A DNA stretch of 64,000 nucleotides from an uncultured Alphaproteobacteria bacterium (GTDB taxonomy: Bacteria; Pseudomonadota; Alphaproteobacteria; Micropepsales; Micropepsaceae). Below are positions 34,251 to 42,455 of this stretch, one piece after another. The notes below the pieces were generated by a model, which was not told the DNA's origin, searched no databases, and saw only the letters and a list, made by a program, of their open reading frames with translations. The translations under genes and the position numbers were made by a program. Position 1 is the first letter of the stretch, and every line of letters begins with the position of its first letter. The DNA lies in contig CAIUCH010000050.1 in assembly GCA_903897605.1 (NCBI GenBank), positions 1-64,000 of the forward strand, written 5' to 3'.

Positions 34251-35396
34251 ATGTCTGGTTTTATCCGGAACGTGACCATGGCGGCCGCCGCAAGCGTGCT
34301 GTGCCTTTCCGGCTGCAGCCGCGGCGAAACCCAGCAGGCGAAGCCGGTTCCTCCCGATGTGGCCTTTATCGTCATCCGCACGGCCTCGGCAGCGCAGATC
34401 GAGGACCTGCCGGGCAAGACGGAAGCCTATGCCGTCTCGGACATCCGCCCTCAAGTCAGCGGGAAATTGGAGGCGCGGCTGTTCACCGAGGGAAGCACGG
34501 TCGATGCGGGCCAGCCGCTGTATCAAATCGACCGGGCGCCCTATCAAGCCGCCTTTGACGGCGCAGCCGCGATTCTTCAGAACGCGCAGGACAATCTGGC
34601 CCTGGCGGAGGGCAAGGCCAAGCGCTACGCCGAGCTTCTCAACCAATTCGCCATCAGCAAGCAGGATTATGACAGCGTTCAGGCGGCCTATAAGCAGGCG
34701 GCGACCATCGTGGCGCAGCAGAAGGCCAGCCTCGACAACGCGCAGTTCAATCTCGACAACACGATCATTCGTTCGCCGATTGCCGGCTATATCGGCCGTT
34801 CTTTCATGACGCCGGGCACGCTGGTGACCGCGTATCAGACCAATGCACTCGCCACGGTCGAATCCCTCAATCCGATCTATGTCGATATCGCCGTGTCGAG
34901 CAATCGGCTTACCGCCCTCAAGCAGAAGCTCGCCACCAATCAGAGGCTGGGGAATGGTTCCGCCGCCGCGCATGTGCAGCTGCAGCTCGATGATGGAACG
35001 ACTTATCCCCTCGAAGGCAAGCTGCCCTTTACCAACATCACCTTCGACAGGGACGCCGGAAAGGTGCTGCTGCGCGCGCTGTTTCCCAATCCGAAACTTC
35101 TTCTGTCACCCGGCATGAATGTGCGCGTGACCTATTCGGACGGAACCAACAATGACACGATTTTCGCGCCGAAATCCGCCATCGCCCACGATGCGAAGGG
35201 GGAGGCGTCGGCGCTCATCATCGACCGCAAAGGGATCGTCCGCCGGCGCATTCTCAAGATCGATAATGCGCTCGGCGATTTGTGCCTGGTCATGGATGGT
35301 CTGACGCCGGGAGACAGACTGGTTGTGAATGCGCCGCGCAGCCTGGCGCCGGACATGCCCGTCCATCCCGTGCCGGCGGCACGTCCCTACTCATGA
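34251..35396 (+). CDS. RND efflux adaptor lipoprotein (membrane fusion protein), no pump gene nearby
   Basis: A 381-residue periplasmic adaptor. The lipobox LSGCSRG gives lipid-anchored Cys near residue 20. AYAVSDIRPQVSGKLEARLFTEGSTVDAGQPLYQIDRAPYQA is the first lipoyl half, an alpha-helical hairpin with heptads (AQDNLALAEGKAKRYAELL, QQKASLDNAQFNLDNTIIRSPIAGYIG) follows, then beta-barrel and membrane-proximal domains. ATG 34251 follows AAGG. AcrA/MexA proteins are nearly always encoded beside an AcrB/MexB pump; here the next gene is a convergent PAP2 phosphatase, and IS3 scars flank the segment, so the pump gene was probably lost. Confidence 0.88.
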   Translation: MSGFIRNVTMAAAASVLCLSGCSRGETQQAKPVPPDVAFIVIRTASAAQIEDLPGKTEAYAVSDIRPQVSGKLEARLFTEGSTVDAGQPLYQIDRAPYQAAFDGAAAILQNAQDNLALAEGKAKRYAELLNQFAISKQDYDSVQAAYKQAATIVAQQKASLDNAQFNLDNTIIRSPIAGYIGRSFMTPGTLVTAYQTNALATVESLNPIYVDIAVSSNRLTALKQKLATNQRLGNGSAAAHVQLQLDDGTTYPLEGKLPFTNITFDRDAGKVLLRALFPNPKLLLSPGMNVRVTYSDGTNNDTIFAPKSAIAHDAKGEASALIIDRKGIVRRRILKIDNALGDLCLVMDGLTPGDRLVVNAPRSLAPDMPVHPVPAARPYS

Positions 35397-35550
35397 GCGC
35401 ATATGATCGCGGCCGTGTAAGATCGGTGGATCATCCTTGCTTATTGCCTGCGGGTTGACCGCGCCGTCGGCTGGCAAAGGCGGCCAAGCGCGTCTGTTCG
35501 AAATACACACTTCGGCACTTCGGGTAGATTCAGGAATGTCAGGCCGTTCG

Positions 35551-36252
35551 TCAAATCCGCAAAGCCGGGCCGCTTCCTCGCACATGCTCGCTCCAAAGCT
35601 CCCCAGCTAGAAGCCCGGCCGTCCCGCCGACAAACGCACCGCCAACCACATCGCCAAGGAAATGCCAGCCGCCTATGACCAGCACGGCCCCGGTGACGAA
35701 GAGAACCATCGCGAATGGGACGATCATACGCGGATAAAGTCTCATCAGGACCCCAACGAACGCCGACGCCACGACCATATGGCTCGATGGAAAGCTTGAG
35801 CTCTGACCGCCATGAAAAAAGTGAAAGACACCCGTCATTGGGGTCAAAAAGTATTCGGAAGGATTTTGACGGCCAAACAGCAATTTGAGCACGAATTCAT
35901 TCGCGGAATATGCGGAAAGCGAGGCGCAGCACGCCAAAAGCACTGCCTTGGCCAAATCCGGCAAGCTGCCGCGGATGACGCGGGCAATTGCCAGCGACAA
36001 AATAATGATCATCTGGGTAGCAACCACGACCGGACCGCTAAGGGCCCGCCCGATGTCCTCAACGCGGCCAACATTACCCAAGAAGAAGGATGCAACTGGG
36101 TAATCGAAGAAACGAATGCAGACGAAGACCAAAATGACCGCCGCAAGGAGGCCGGCGCCCCATAGTAAAAATATTTTCCACAGACCCATTGAAAACCATT
36201 TGATCGCAAAAAGACGAAAGGAGCGATCGCGCCGCCCGCTTACCGTACCCAT
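35551..36252 (-). CDS. PAP2-family membrane phosphatase
   Basis: A 233-residue integral membrane protein with about six helices. The acid phosphatase signature is visible: KLLFGRQNP (motif 1), SSFPSSHMVVASAFVG (motif 2, His for proton transfer) and GGWHFLGDVVGG (motif 3, nucleophilic His and Asp). Motif 1 has RQNP in place of the common RP, and motif 3 lacks the leading SR, so it is a divergent member. Such enzymes dephosphorylate lipid phosphates like undecaprenyl pyrophosphate or phosphatidate. Start 36252 is used because AGGAGG lies 13 bases upstream. Confidence 0.8.
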   Translation of the reverse strand: MGTVSGRRDRSFRLFAIKWFSMGLWKIFLLWGAGLLAAVILVFVCIRFFDYPVASFFLGNVGRVEDIGRALSGPVVVATQMIIILSLAIARVIRGSLPDLAKAVLLACCASLSAYSANEFVLKLLFGRQNPSEYFLTPMTGVFHFFHGGQSSSFPSSHMVVASAFVGVLMRLYPRMIVPFAMVLFVTGAVLVIGGWHFLGDVVGGAFVGGTAGLLAGELWSEHVRGSGPALRI

Positions 36253-36339
36253 ATCGTCAAATATACCTCCTGCTTTCGAAGTCAACGCTGCCACTGCGCC
36301 TTTGCAAGGGCACACGGCTCCGGTCAGATACCAAAATCG

Positions 36340-36402
36340 TGGCGAAAGCCGTGCTTCTAAACTAACATCGGGTTCGGGCCACTCACTGGGGGCAGCCCGG
36401 AT
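36340..36402 (+). mobile_element. IS3-family right-end scar
   Basis: AACTAACATCGGGTTCGGGC.. with CCACTCACTGGGGGC matches the right end next to kdpD (AACTAACATCGCAACTGGAC.. CCACTCAGTGGGGGC) at about three quarters of positions, including the L-N-stop codons that close the transposase frame there. Upstream of it no transposase motif survives. The glycosidase gene begins 27 bases later, so the scar may contribute its promoter. Confidence 0.55.
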
Positions 36403-36428
36403 TCAAATGGAAGCCTAAAGGAGCACGA

Positions 36429-38117
36429 ATGATTTCCAGGCGCTCATTTCTTGGACAAACCGTGGCGACCGGCATGTCGGCCGCCACGGTACCGGCTTCC
36501 GGTGCCATGGCCGAGGTGAAGAACCGTCCGCGGCGCGATTCCAGCTTCGTTGAGATACTCCGGATGCCCGACTCGGTGACCGCATTCTCCGGATTGGATA
36601 CACACCTGCCGCTCCAAATGGATGGACGCAGCTTTGCCGCCCGCGATATTATGGTCCACGTGGATGTGCAATCCGCGGAATTGAACCTCCGCCTGACGGC
36701 GCCCGCCACAGAGCTGACGCATATCCATGTGCGCTGGCTGGCCGCCATACATCCGAAAATCATTTGCCTTGGCGATCATTGGGAGCGCAGTTACGGCGAT
36801 CTTGCCTGGCGCGGCATGGTGCCGGACAGAGCGATGCCGTGGTACTTCGCCACTCATGACGGCAGCGCGGCGCATGCCTATGGCGTGAAGACGGGCGCAG
36901 GCGCCATGTGCTTCTGGCAGATCGATCCCGAGGGGATTTCGGTCTGGCTCGACGTCCGCAATGGCGGGGACGGCGTGCTTTTGGGCAGTCGCGAACTGCA
37001 TGCCGCCACCGTGGTGACGCGCCGTGGCGCGGCGAACGAATCGCCGATGGTTGCGCTACGCTCCTTTTGTGGGCGGATGTCGCCCGCGCCGCGGCTGCTC
37101 AAGACGGCGGTCTATGGGGTCAACGACTGGTATTACGCCTATGGCAAAAACAACCAGAATATGTTGCTGCGTATGGCCGACTTGGTGGCGGAGCTCGCGC
37201 CCCCGGCCGGTCCCAGGCCCTATGCGGTTGTCGACGAGGGATGGAAGGATGGCTCCGCCACCTTCCCCAGCATGGCCAGCTACGCCGCGCAGGTGAAACA
37301 GAGAGGCGTGCATCCCGGTATATGGATCCGTCCGCTCAGGGCCATGCCCGGCGCCGATCCCAAGCTGTTGCTGCCGAATAAGCGCTTTGGCGAACGCGCC
37401 AGCCGCTACCAGGAGCTGGCTTTTGATCCCACCATTGCCGAGGCGCTGGCGCTCGTCACCCGCCAGGCAAAAGACACAGCCGATTGGGGCTTCGAGCTGG
37501 TGAAGCACGACTATTCCACCTACGACTTGCTCGGCCAGTGGGGCTTCGAAATGGGCGCTACGCCGACCTTGCCTGGCTGGCACTTCAATGACCGCACCCG
37601 CACCAATGCCGAGATCATTCTCGACCTTTACAACGCGCTGCGCACCGCCGTCGGCGATCGGACGGCGATTTTGGGTTGCAACACCGTGGGTCACCTCGGT
37701 GCGGGTGTTTTTGAAATGCAGCGCACCGGCGACGATGTCGGCGGGATGTGGGATCGCACCCGGCGCATGGGCGTGAACACCCTGGCTTACCGGCTGCCGC
37801 AGCACGGCACCTTCTTCCATCTGGACGCCGATTGCGTGGCGATCACCAAAGCGGCGCCGTGGGAGATGACCCGCCAGTGGCTGGATGTGGTGGCGCGCAG
37901 CAGGACGACTTTGTTCATTTCTCCGGAGGAAGGCGAAGTAGGGGCCGAACAGCGCGCCGCCCTGCGCCAAGCCTTTGCCGAAGTCACCGCGCCTGGACCT
38001 GGCGCCGAGCCGGCCGATTTCGTCCACGACACGACGCCCGAAGACTGGAAGCAGAGCTCCGGCCTGAAGCACTATTCCTGGTCTGGCGCCGCCGGGGCCT
38101 CGCCCTTTCCAGTCTGA
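36429..38117 (+). CDS. Clan GH-D-type glycoside hydrolase (alpha-galactosidase-like), Tat leader
   Basis: A 562-residue exported enzyme. It starts SRRSFLGQTVATGMSAAT, a Tat-type signal. An N-terminal beta domain leads into a barrel with YAVVDEGWKDG (about 265-275), GIWIRPL, and FELVKHDYSTYD, where Asp361 lies in the position of the GH27/GH36 nucleophile (K-x-D), and MQRTGDDVGG, where Asp435 or Asp436 would be the acid/base. These features match retaining alpha-galactosidases, but the overall sequence is unlike the well-known ones, so specificity may differ (alpha-galactose, alpha-N-acetylgalactosamine or beta-L-arabinopyranose). AAAGGAG precedes the ATG. The L-fucose operon follows after 319 bases on the same strand. 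Confidence 0.7.
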   Translation: MISRRSFLGQTVATGMSAATVPASGAMAEVKNRPRRDSSFVEILRMPDSVTAFSGLDTHLPLQMDGRSFAARDIMVHVDVQSAELNLRLTAPATELTHIHVRWLAAIHPKIICLGDHWERSYGDLAWRGMVPDRAMPWYFATHDGSAAHAYGVKTGAGAMCFWQIDPEGISVWLDVRNGGDGVLLGSRELHAATVVTRRGAANESPMVALRSFCGRMSPAPRLLKTAVYGVNDWYYAYGKNNQNMLLRMADLVAELAPPAGPRPYAVVDEGWKDGSATFPSMASYAAQVKQRGVHPGIWIRPLRAMPGADPKLLLPNKRFGERASRYQELAFDPTIAEALALVTRQAKDTADWGFELVKHDYSTYDLLGQWGFEMGATPTLPGWHFNDRTRTNAEIILDLYNALRTAVGDRTAILGCNTVGHLGAGVFEMQRTGDDVGGMWDRTRRMGVNTLAYRLPQHGTFFHLDADCVAITKAAPWEMTRQWLDVVARSRTTLFISPEEGEVGAEQRAALRQAFAEVTAPGPGAEPADFVHDTTPEDWKQSSGLKHYSWSGAAGASPFPV

Positions 38118-38436
38118 CCGGCGGTGAGGCGATACCACAGCGGCGAACGAATCTGGAATGATGACGGATCCAGCATTCGAGTTTCCGGTGGGGGGCCTGA
38201 TATCCCGCAAGCCCGCTTCGGACCCACCTGATTCGTATGGTTCGCCGTGTTGAATTCATCGGGTTGCCGGACATTCGACAATCCCACAACTCAGATATAT
38301 ATTTTCACCATATACAGAAATCAGTACCGCTTCCGCCGCGACTGCTACCGCCAAACACCAGCCGCGCCGATGTGCGTCTAGGCACTGTGCGGCAGACGAA
38401 GATTCTTGCAGCACATCAGCATTTCCGCATTGGCCC
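38118..38436 (+). promoter_or_regulatory. Leader region of the L-fucose operon
   Basis: No gene is seen. An AT-rich stretch near 38294-38320 contains the imperfect dyad ATATATATTTTCACCATATA, which could be an operator or a promoter core for the operon. The permease ATG has no evident ribosome site. No regulator gene is encoded nearby. Confidence 0.35.
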
Positions 38437-39714
38437 ATGACCTCAAATGCCGCCCCTCCAATCGTTGAAAAGCGCTATCTGCTGGCATTTCTTCTCGTCG
38501 CCAGCCTCTTCTTCTCATGGGCGCTGGCGGCCGCTTTAAATGATGTCCTTATCCGGCAATTCCAGAAGGCGCTGAACCTCAATCGAGGAGAAGCGAGCTT
38601 CATCCAACTCGCCTTCTATATCGGGTATTTCTGTGCCGCCCTGCCCGCTGGGCTCCTCATCCGGCGGATTGGCTACAAATCCGTGATGATAGTCGGATTG
38701 ATCCTCTATGCTTGCGGAGCATTCCTGTTCTATCCGGCTGCCGAAATTCGCGTCTATGGCGTGTTTCTTGCCGCGCTCTACACAATCGCATTTGGTTTGG
38801 CGTTTCTTGAAACGTCCGCGAATCCCTATGTTTCAATTCTGGGCGATCCCAAGACAGGGGCGGCGCGGCTAAACCTTGCGCAATCATTTTATGGAATAGG
38901 CGCGATCCTTGGTCCCTTTATCGGGGGCAAATTCATTTTCTCCGGGGTGGAACATTCCAAAGCCCAACTCTCCGCCATGTCGCCTGCCGCCCTCCTGGCG
39001 TACCGGGCCGTGGAAGCCAAGGCGGTGCAGATGCCCTATCTGGTCGTGGGGTTGTCGATGTGTGCTCTGGCCATCGTCATTGGGCTTACCCGCTTTCCAT
39101 CGATTGCGACGCCGCAAAAGACGATCGCATTGCAAGCGGACCGGGTATTTTCAGTTTTGCGCCATGGCCGCTTGAGGCAGGCGATTGTCGCGCAATTCTT
39201 CTATGTCGGAGCCCAAGTCGGGATTTGGAGTTTTTTCATCGATTTTACCAAGGACGCCATGCCGTCGCTTTCGGAGCGCACTGCTGCCTACCTGCTCTCG
39301 GGCAGTTTGGGCCTTCTGATGATCGGCAGGGCGAGTGGCGCATTTATTCAGAGATATGTAAAACCGGCCAAACTTCTTGCAATTTATGCGGCAATTAATA
39401 TCGGTCTTTGTCTTGCGGCGTCATTCGCGGCCGGGCCTGCCGCGGTGGGCGCGCTCTGGTTCAGCAGTTTCTTCATGTCGATCATGTTTCCGACCATATT
39501 CGTCCTCGGTCTTGATGGCCTGGGAGAGCGGAAGGAACTTGGGTCGTCTTTCCTGATCATGTCGATCATCGGCGGGGCCGTGATCCCGCCCACCATCGGC
39601 ATCATTGCCGATCGTTTCACGGGTATTCATCTTGCGATGGTCGTGCCCGCGCTATGCTTTGGGATTTGCCTGACATTTGCATTCAAGGTGCTTCGCGACA
39701 AGGAGCCATCATGA
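38437..39714 (+). CDS. fucP: L-fucose:proton symporter (FucP family)
   Basis: A 425-residue MFS transporter with 12 helices. The FucP signature is clear: ALNDVLIRQFQKALNLNRGEASFIQLAFYIGYFCAALPAG and FLETSANPYVSILG. Asp36 and Glu125 align with the proton- and sugar-binding Asp46 and Glu135 of E. coli FucP with a constant offset. It heads a tight operon of five genes on the same strand (ATGA overlap with the mutarotase). It should import L-fucose set free by the periplasmic GH29 fucosidase; L-galactose or D-arabinose are alternatives accepted by this family. Confidence 0.88.
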   Translation: MTSNAAPPIVEKRYLLAFLLVASLFFSWALAAALNDVLIRQFQKALNLNRGEASFIQLAFYIGYFCAALPAGLLIRRIGYKSVMIVGLILYACGAFLFYPAAEIRVYGVFLAALYTIAFGLAFLETSANPYVSILGDPKTGAARLNLAQSFYGIGAILGPFIGGKFIFSGVEHSKAQLSAMSPAALLAYRAVEAKAVQMPYLVVGLSMCALAIVIGLTRFPSIATPQKTIALQADRVFSVLRHGRLRQAIVAQFFYVGAQVGIWSFFIDFTKDAMPSLSERTAAYLLSGSLGLLMIGRASGAFIQRYVKPAKLLAIYAAINIGLCLAASFAAGPAAVGALWFSSFFMSIMFPTIFVLGLDGLGERKELGSSFLIMSIIGGAVIPPTIGIIADRFTGIHLAMVVPALCFGICLTFAFKVLRDKEPS

Positions 39715-40055
39715 ATTCCCGCAGACTTTGCCTTGCGTTGGATTTGGTCGATGACGCCGAGCTCATTGCGCAATATGAAAAATGGCATGCCCCCGGAGCG
39801 GTCTGGCCGGAAATACTGGCGGATATAAGGGCGCGGGGAATACTCAACATGGAAATATGGCGAATTGGCACGCGCATGGCGATGATCATGGATGTTGATG
39901 AAGGCTATCCCCGCTTTGAGGCGAATGCTCCGCGTGTCAAGGAATGGGAAGTCTTGATGTCGAAATTTCAGCAACCACTTCCCAACACCAATCCCGCGGA
40001 AAAATGGGCGCCCATGACCCGGATTTTCGCGCTCAACGATAGCGCCGAACCATAA
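39711..40055 (+). CDS. L-rhamnose/L-fucose mutarotase family protein
   Basis: A 114-residue protein of the RhaM (DUF718) family that converts alpha and beta anomers of 6-deoxy sugars. LALDLVDDAELIAQYEKWHAPGAVWPEILADIRARGI and EIWRIGTRMAMIMDVDEGY match the ferredoxin-like fold with the conserved Tyr, His and Trp of the binding site. Its ATG overlaps the fucP stop (ATGA), so the frame that opens at 39654 inside fucP is not the true start. In the fucose operon it would supply the anomer used by the dehydrogenase. Confidence 0.85.
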   Translation: MNSRRLCLALDLVDDAELIAQYEKWHAPGAVWPEILADIRARGILNMEIWRIGTRMAMIMDVDEGYPRFEANAPRVKEWEVLMSKFQQPLPNTNPAEKWAPMTRIFALNDSAEP

Positions 40056-40151
40056 TGGCTCTTATCCGGGGCGGTCCGCAGGTCGTGGCTTGCCAAAAAT
40101 TGCTCACCCGGTTCATATCTCGCCCAGTGTTTTTAGTGGAAAGGCGCGCCT

Positions 40152-41462
40152 TTGGCCCTAACCATCGAGCATATTGAAGCGTTTGACATCCGCTTTCCGA
40201 CGTCGCGTTGGCTGGACGGATCCGACGCCATGAATCCGGACCCCGATTATTCGGCCGCTTATGTGGTGATTCACACCGGCGATCCCAAGCTGGCGGGCCA
40301 TGGCTATACTTTCACCATCGGACGGGGGAACGAACTTTGCGTCGCTGCGATCCGGACCATTGCGCCCCTGGTCGAAGGCCGCGCCCTTAGCGACATATGT
40401 GCCGACATGGGGATGTTTTGGCGCAGCCTCGCGGGTGACAGCCAGCTTCGCTGGCTAGGCCCCGAAAAAGGGGTGATTCATTTGGCCCTTGCCGCCATCA
40501 TAAATGCGGTTTGGGACCTTTGGGCCAAACAGCAAAATAAGCCGGTCTGGCAGCTGATCGCCGACCTTCCGGTCGATGATCTGGTCGGGGTGGTCGATTA
40601 TCGGCACATCACGGACGCGCTGACCCCGTCCGAGGCCAAGGATATCGTGGCAAAAGCCCGTCCGAGCGGAGCTGCCCTCAGGCCGCAACTCGAATCCGCC
40701 GGCTATCCAGCCTACACCACGTCCGCCGGGTGGCTAGGATATCCCGACGAAAAGATTCGAGAGCTATGCGCCCGGGCGATCTCTGATGGCTGGAATGCCA
40801 TCAAAATCAAAGTCGGCCGCGATCCAGAAGACGATTCGCGCCGATGCGCAATCGTTCGCGACGCGATCGGCGAGCGCCTTATGATGATCGATGCCAACCA
40901 GGTGTGGGAGATCGAGGACGCCATCAAGAATGTCCGGGACTTGGCGAAGTACAGGCCATATTGGATCGAAGAACCGGTAAGTCCCGATGATATTCTCGGT
41001 CACGCCAGGGTCCGGCGCGCGGTATCCCCGGTTCGTGTCGCGACGGGGGAGCACGCCCATAACCGGATCATGTTCAAGCAATTTCTCCAGGCCGAGGCCG
41101 TCGACATTGTACAGTTCGACTGCTGCCGCCTGGGCGGCGTCAACGAAGCGATCGCGGTTTTTCTGCTGGCCGCCAAGTTTCAAATTCCCGTTTGCCAGCA
41201 CGCCGGCGGTGTTGGGCTTTGCGAGGTCGGTCAACACCTTGCCTTTGCCGACGCCCTCACGCTCAGTGGAAGCATCGAAAACCGAATGCTGGAGCATGCC
41301 GGCCATCTGCATGAACATTTCCTCGATCCGATCAGGATCAAGGACGGCAGGTACCAAATACCGACAGCGCCCGGGTTCAGCACGCAACTGAACTCCGACA
41401 GCCTGCGGGATCATGCATTTCCAGAAGGGGCAGTTTGGAAAACGGTGCATCGCGACCGTTGA
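40152..41462 (+). CDS. fucD: L-fuconate dehydratase
   Basis: A 436-residue enolase-superfamily enzyme that converts L-fuconate to 2-keto-3-deoxy-L-fuconate. All catalytic positions known from Xanthomonas FucD can be read: Lys218 and Lys220 in AIKIKVG, Asp248 in MIDANQVW, Glu274 in WIEEPVSPDD, Glu300 in VATGEHAHNR and His350 in CQHAGGVGL. The length and GYTFTIGRGNELCVAAI opening match that family closely. It has no leader, unlike the Tat-leader enolase homologues elsewhere in the window. The start is a TTG preceded by GGAAAGG. Third gene of the fucose operon. Confidence 0.93.
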   Translation: MALTIEHIEAFDIRFPTSRWLDGSDAMNPDPDYSAAYVVIHTGDPKLAGHGYTFTIGRGNELCVAAIRTIAPLVEGRALSDICADMGMFWRSLAGDSQLRWLGPEKGVIHLALAAIINAVWDLWAKQQNKPVWQLIADLPVDDLVGVVDYRHITDALTPSEAKDIVAKARPSGAALRPQLESAGYPAYTTSAGWLGYPDEKIRELCARAISDGWNAIKIKVGRDPEDDSRRCAIVRDAIGERLMMIDANQVWEIEDAIKNVRDLAKYRPYWIEEPVSPDDILGHARVRRAVSPVRVATGEHAHNRIMFKQFLQAEAVDIVQFDCCRLGGVNEAIAVFLLAAKFQIPVCQHAGGVGLCEVGQHLAFADALTLSGSIENRMLEHAGHLHEHFLDPIRIKDGRYQIPTAPGFSTQLNSDSLRDHAFPEGAVWKTVHRDR

Positions 41463-41483
41463 TGCTTTCAATTGGGTCCGGAA

Positions 41484-42455
41484 ATGCCGCACGCGAAAAC
41501 CTGGAACGCAATTATCCCCAAGCTAGCTTATGGTGCAGCCCATCTCGGCAATCTCTATACGCCCATCACCGATGCCATCGCGGACGATATTTTGGATGCG
41601 GCCACTGATGGAAGTGCCTTTGTCGATACCGCGCCATATTATGGCCATGGCCTGAGCGAATTGCGGATCGGCAATTACCTCAAGACGCACCAAACCCGCC
41701 TGCCCATGATCTCCACGAAGGTGGGTCGCCGTCTCGACCATTGCGACCACCCGTCGGATTTTGGCTTTGTAAACCCGGCGCCTTTTGAGCCTGTGTTTGA
41801 TTATTCCGCGGCCGGAATTTGCGAAACCTTTCAAGGCAGTCTGAATCGCCTCGGCTTGCCTCGCGTCGACTTGCTGTTATTGCACGATATCGGCGCGATG
41901 ACGCACGGTTCATCTCACCCTGACCAGATGAGGCTCGTCGAACAAGAAGCCTGGCCGGCGATGCAAGAGATCAAAGGCAGCCATCGCGCAGACGCCATCG
42001 GGATTGGAGTCAATGAATGCGAGGTCGTCCTGGAATGTCTCGACCGGGGCCTCACGCCTGACGCCATCATGCTGGCTGGCCGGCATACGCTTCTGGATGC
42101 GAGCGCGGAAAAATCCGGGGTGATCGCGCGGTGCAAGTCTCTCGGCATTCGCCTGCTTATTGCCGCGCCGTTCAACTCCGGCATTTTGGCGGGTGGAAAT
42201 CAATTCAACTATGCAGCGGCACCCGAACCGATTCTCGCGGTTGCCAGGAAATTGTCAGAGATCTGCGCGGATTTCCGTGCAGAGCTTCCCGCGGCGGCCC
42301 TGCAATTTCCACTGCGCCAGCCGGGTGTGTCCATGGTGGTTGCCGGTGCAAAGAGCCGTGACGAATTATGCCAGCAAAGGATTTGGATGAATTCTTCCAT
42401 TCCCGAGGACTGCTGGACCGCCATCGATGCGATTCGCAACCGATACCTCTCATGA
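41484..42455 (+). CDS. Aldo/keto reductase, likely L-fucose 1-dehydrogenase
   Basis: A 323-residue AKR of the D-threo-aldose/L-fucose dehydrogenase type. LAYGAAHLGNLYTPITD, VDTAPYYGHGLSELRIG (Asp and Tyr), ISTKVGR (Lys) and LLLLHDIGAMTHG (His) form the catalytic tetrad; LLIAAPFNSGILAGG and VSMVVAGAKSRDEL bind the cofactor. The AKR, rather than an SDR, would perform the first oxidation of fucose to fuconolactone. It sits 21 bases behind fucD; its stop overlaps the lactonase ATG. ATG 41484 is preferred to the TTG at 41472. Confidence 0.85.
   Translation: MPHAKTWNAIIPKLAYGAAHLGNLYTPITDAIADDILDAATDGSAFVDTAPYYGHGLSELRIGNYLKTHQTRLPMISTKVGRRLDHCDHPSDFGFVNPAPFEPVFDYSAAGICETFQGSLNRLGLPRVDLLLLHDIGAMTHGSSHPDQMRLVEQEAWPAMQEIKGSHRADAIGIGVNECEVVLECLDRGLTPDAIMLAGRHTLLDASAEKSGVIARCKSLGIRLLIAAPFNSGILAGGNQFNYAAAPEPILAVARKLSEICADFRAELPAAALQFPLRQPGVSMVVAGAKSRDELCQQRIWMNSSIPEDCWTAIDAIRNRYLS

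Noticed and set aside
35397-35550. Remnant of an RND pump gene after the adaptor
   Set aside because: An ATGA overlap opens a 21-codon frame, but its translation shows no similarity to the conserved N-terminus of AcrB-type pumps.
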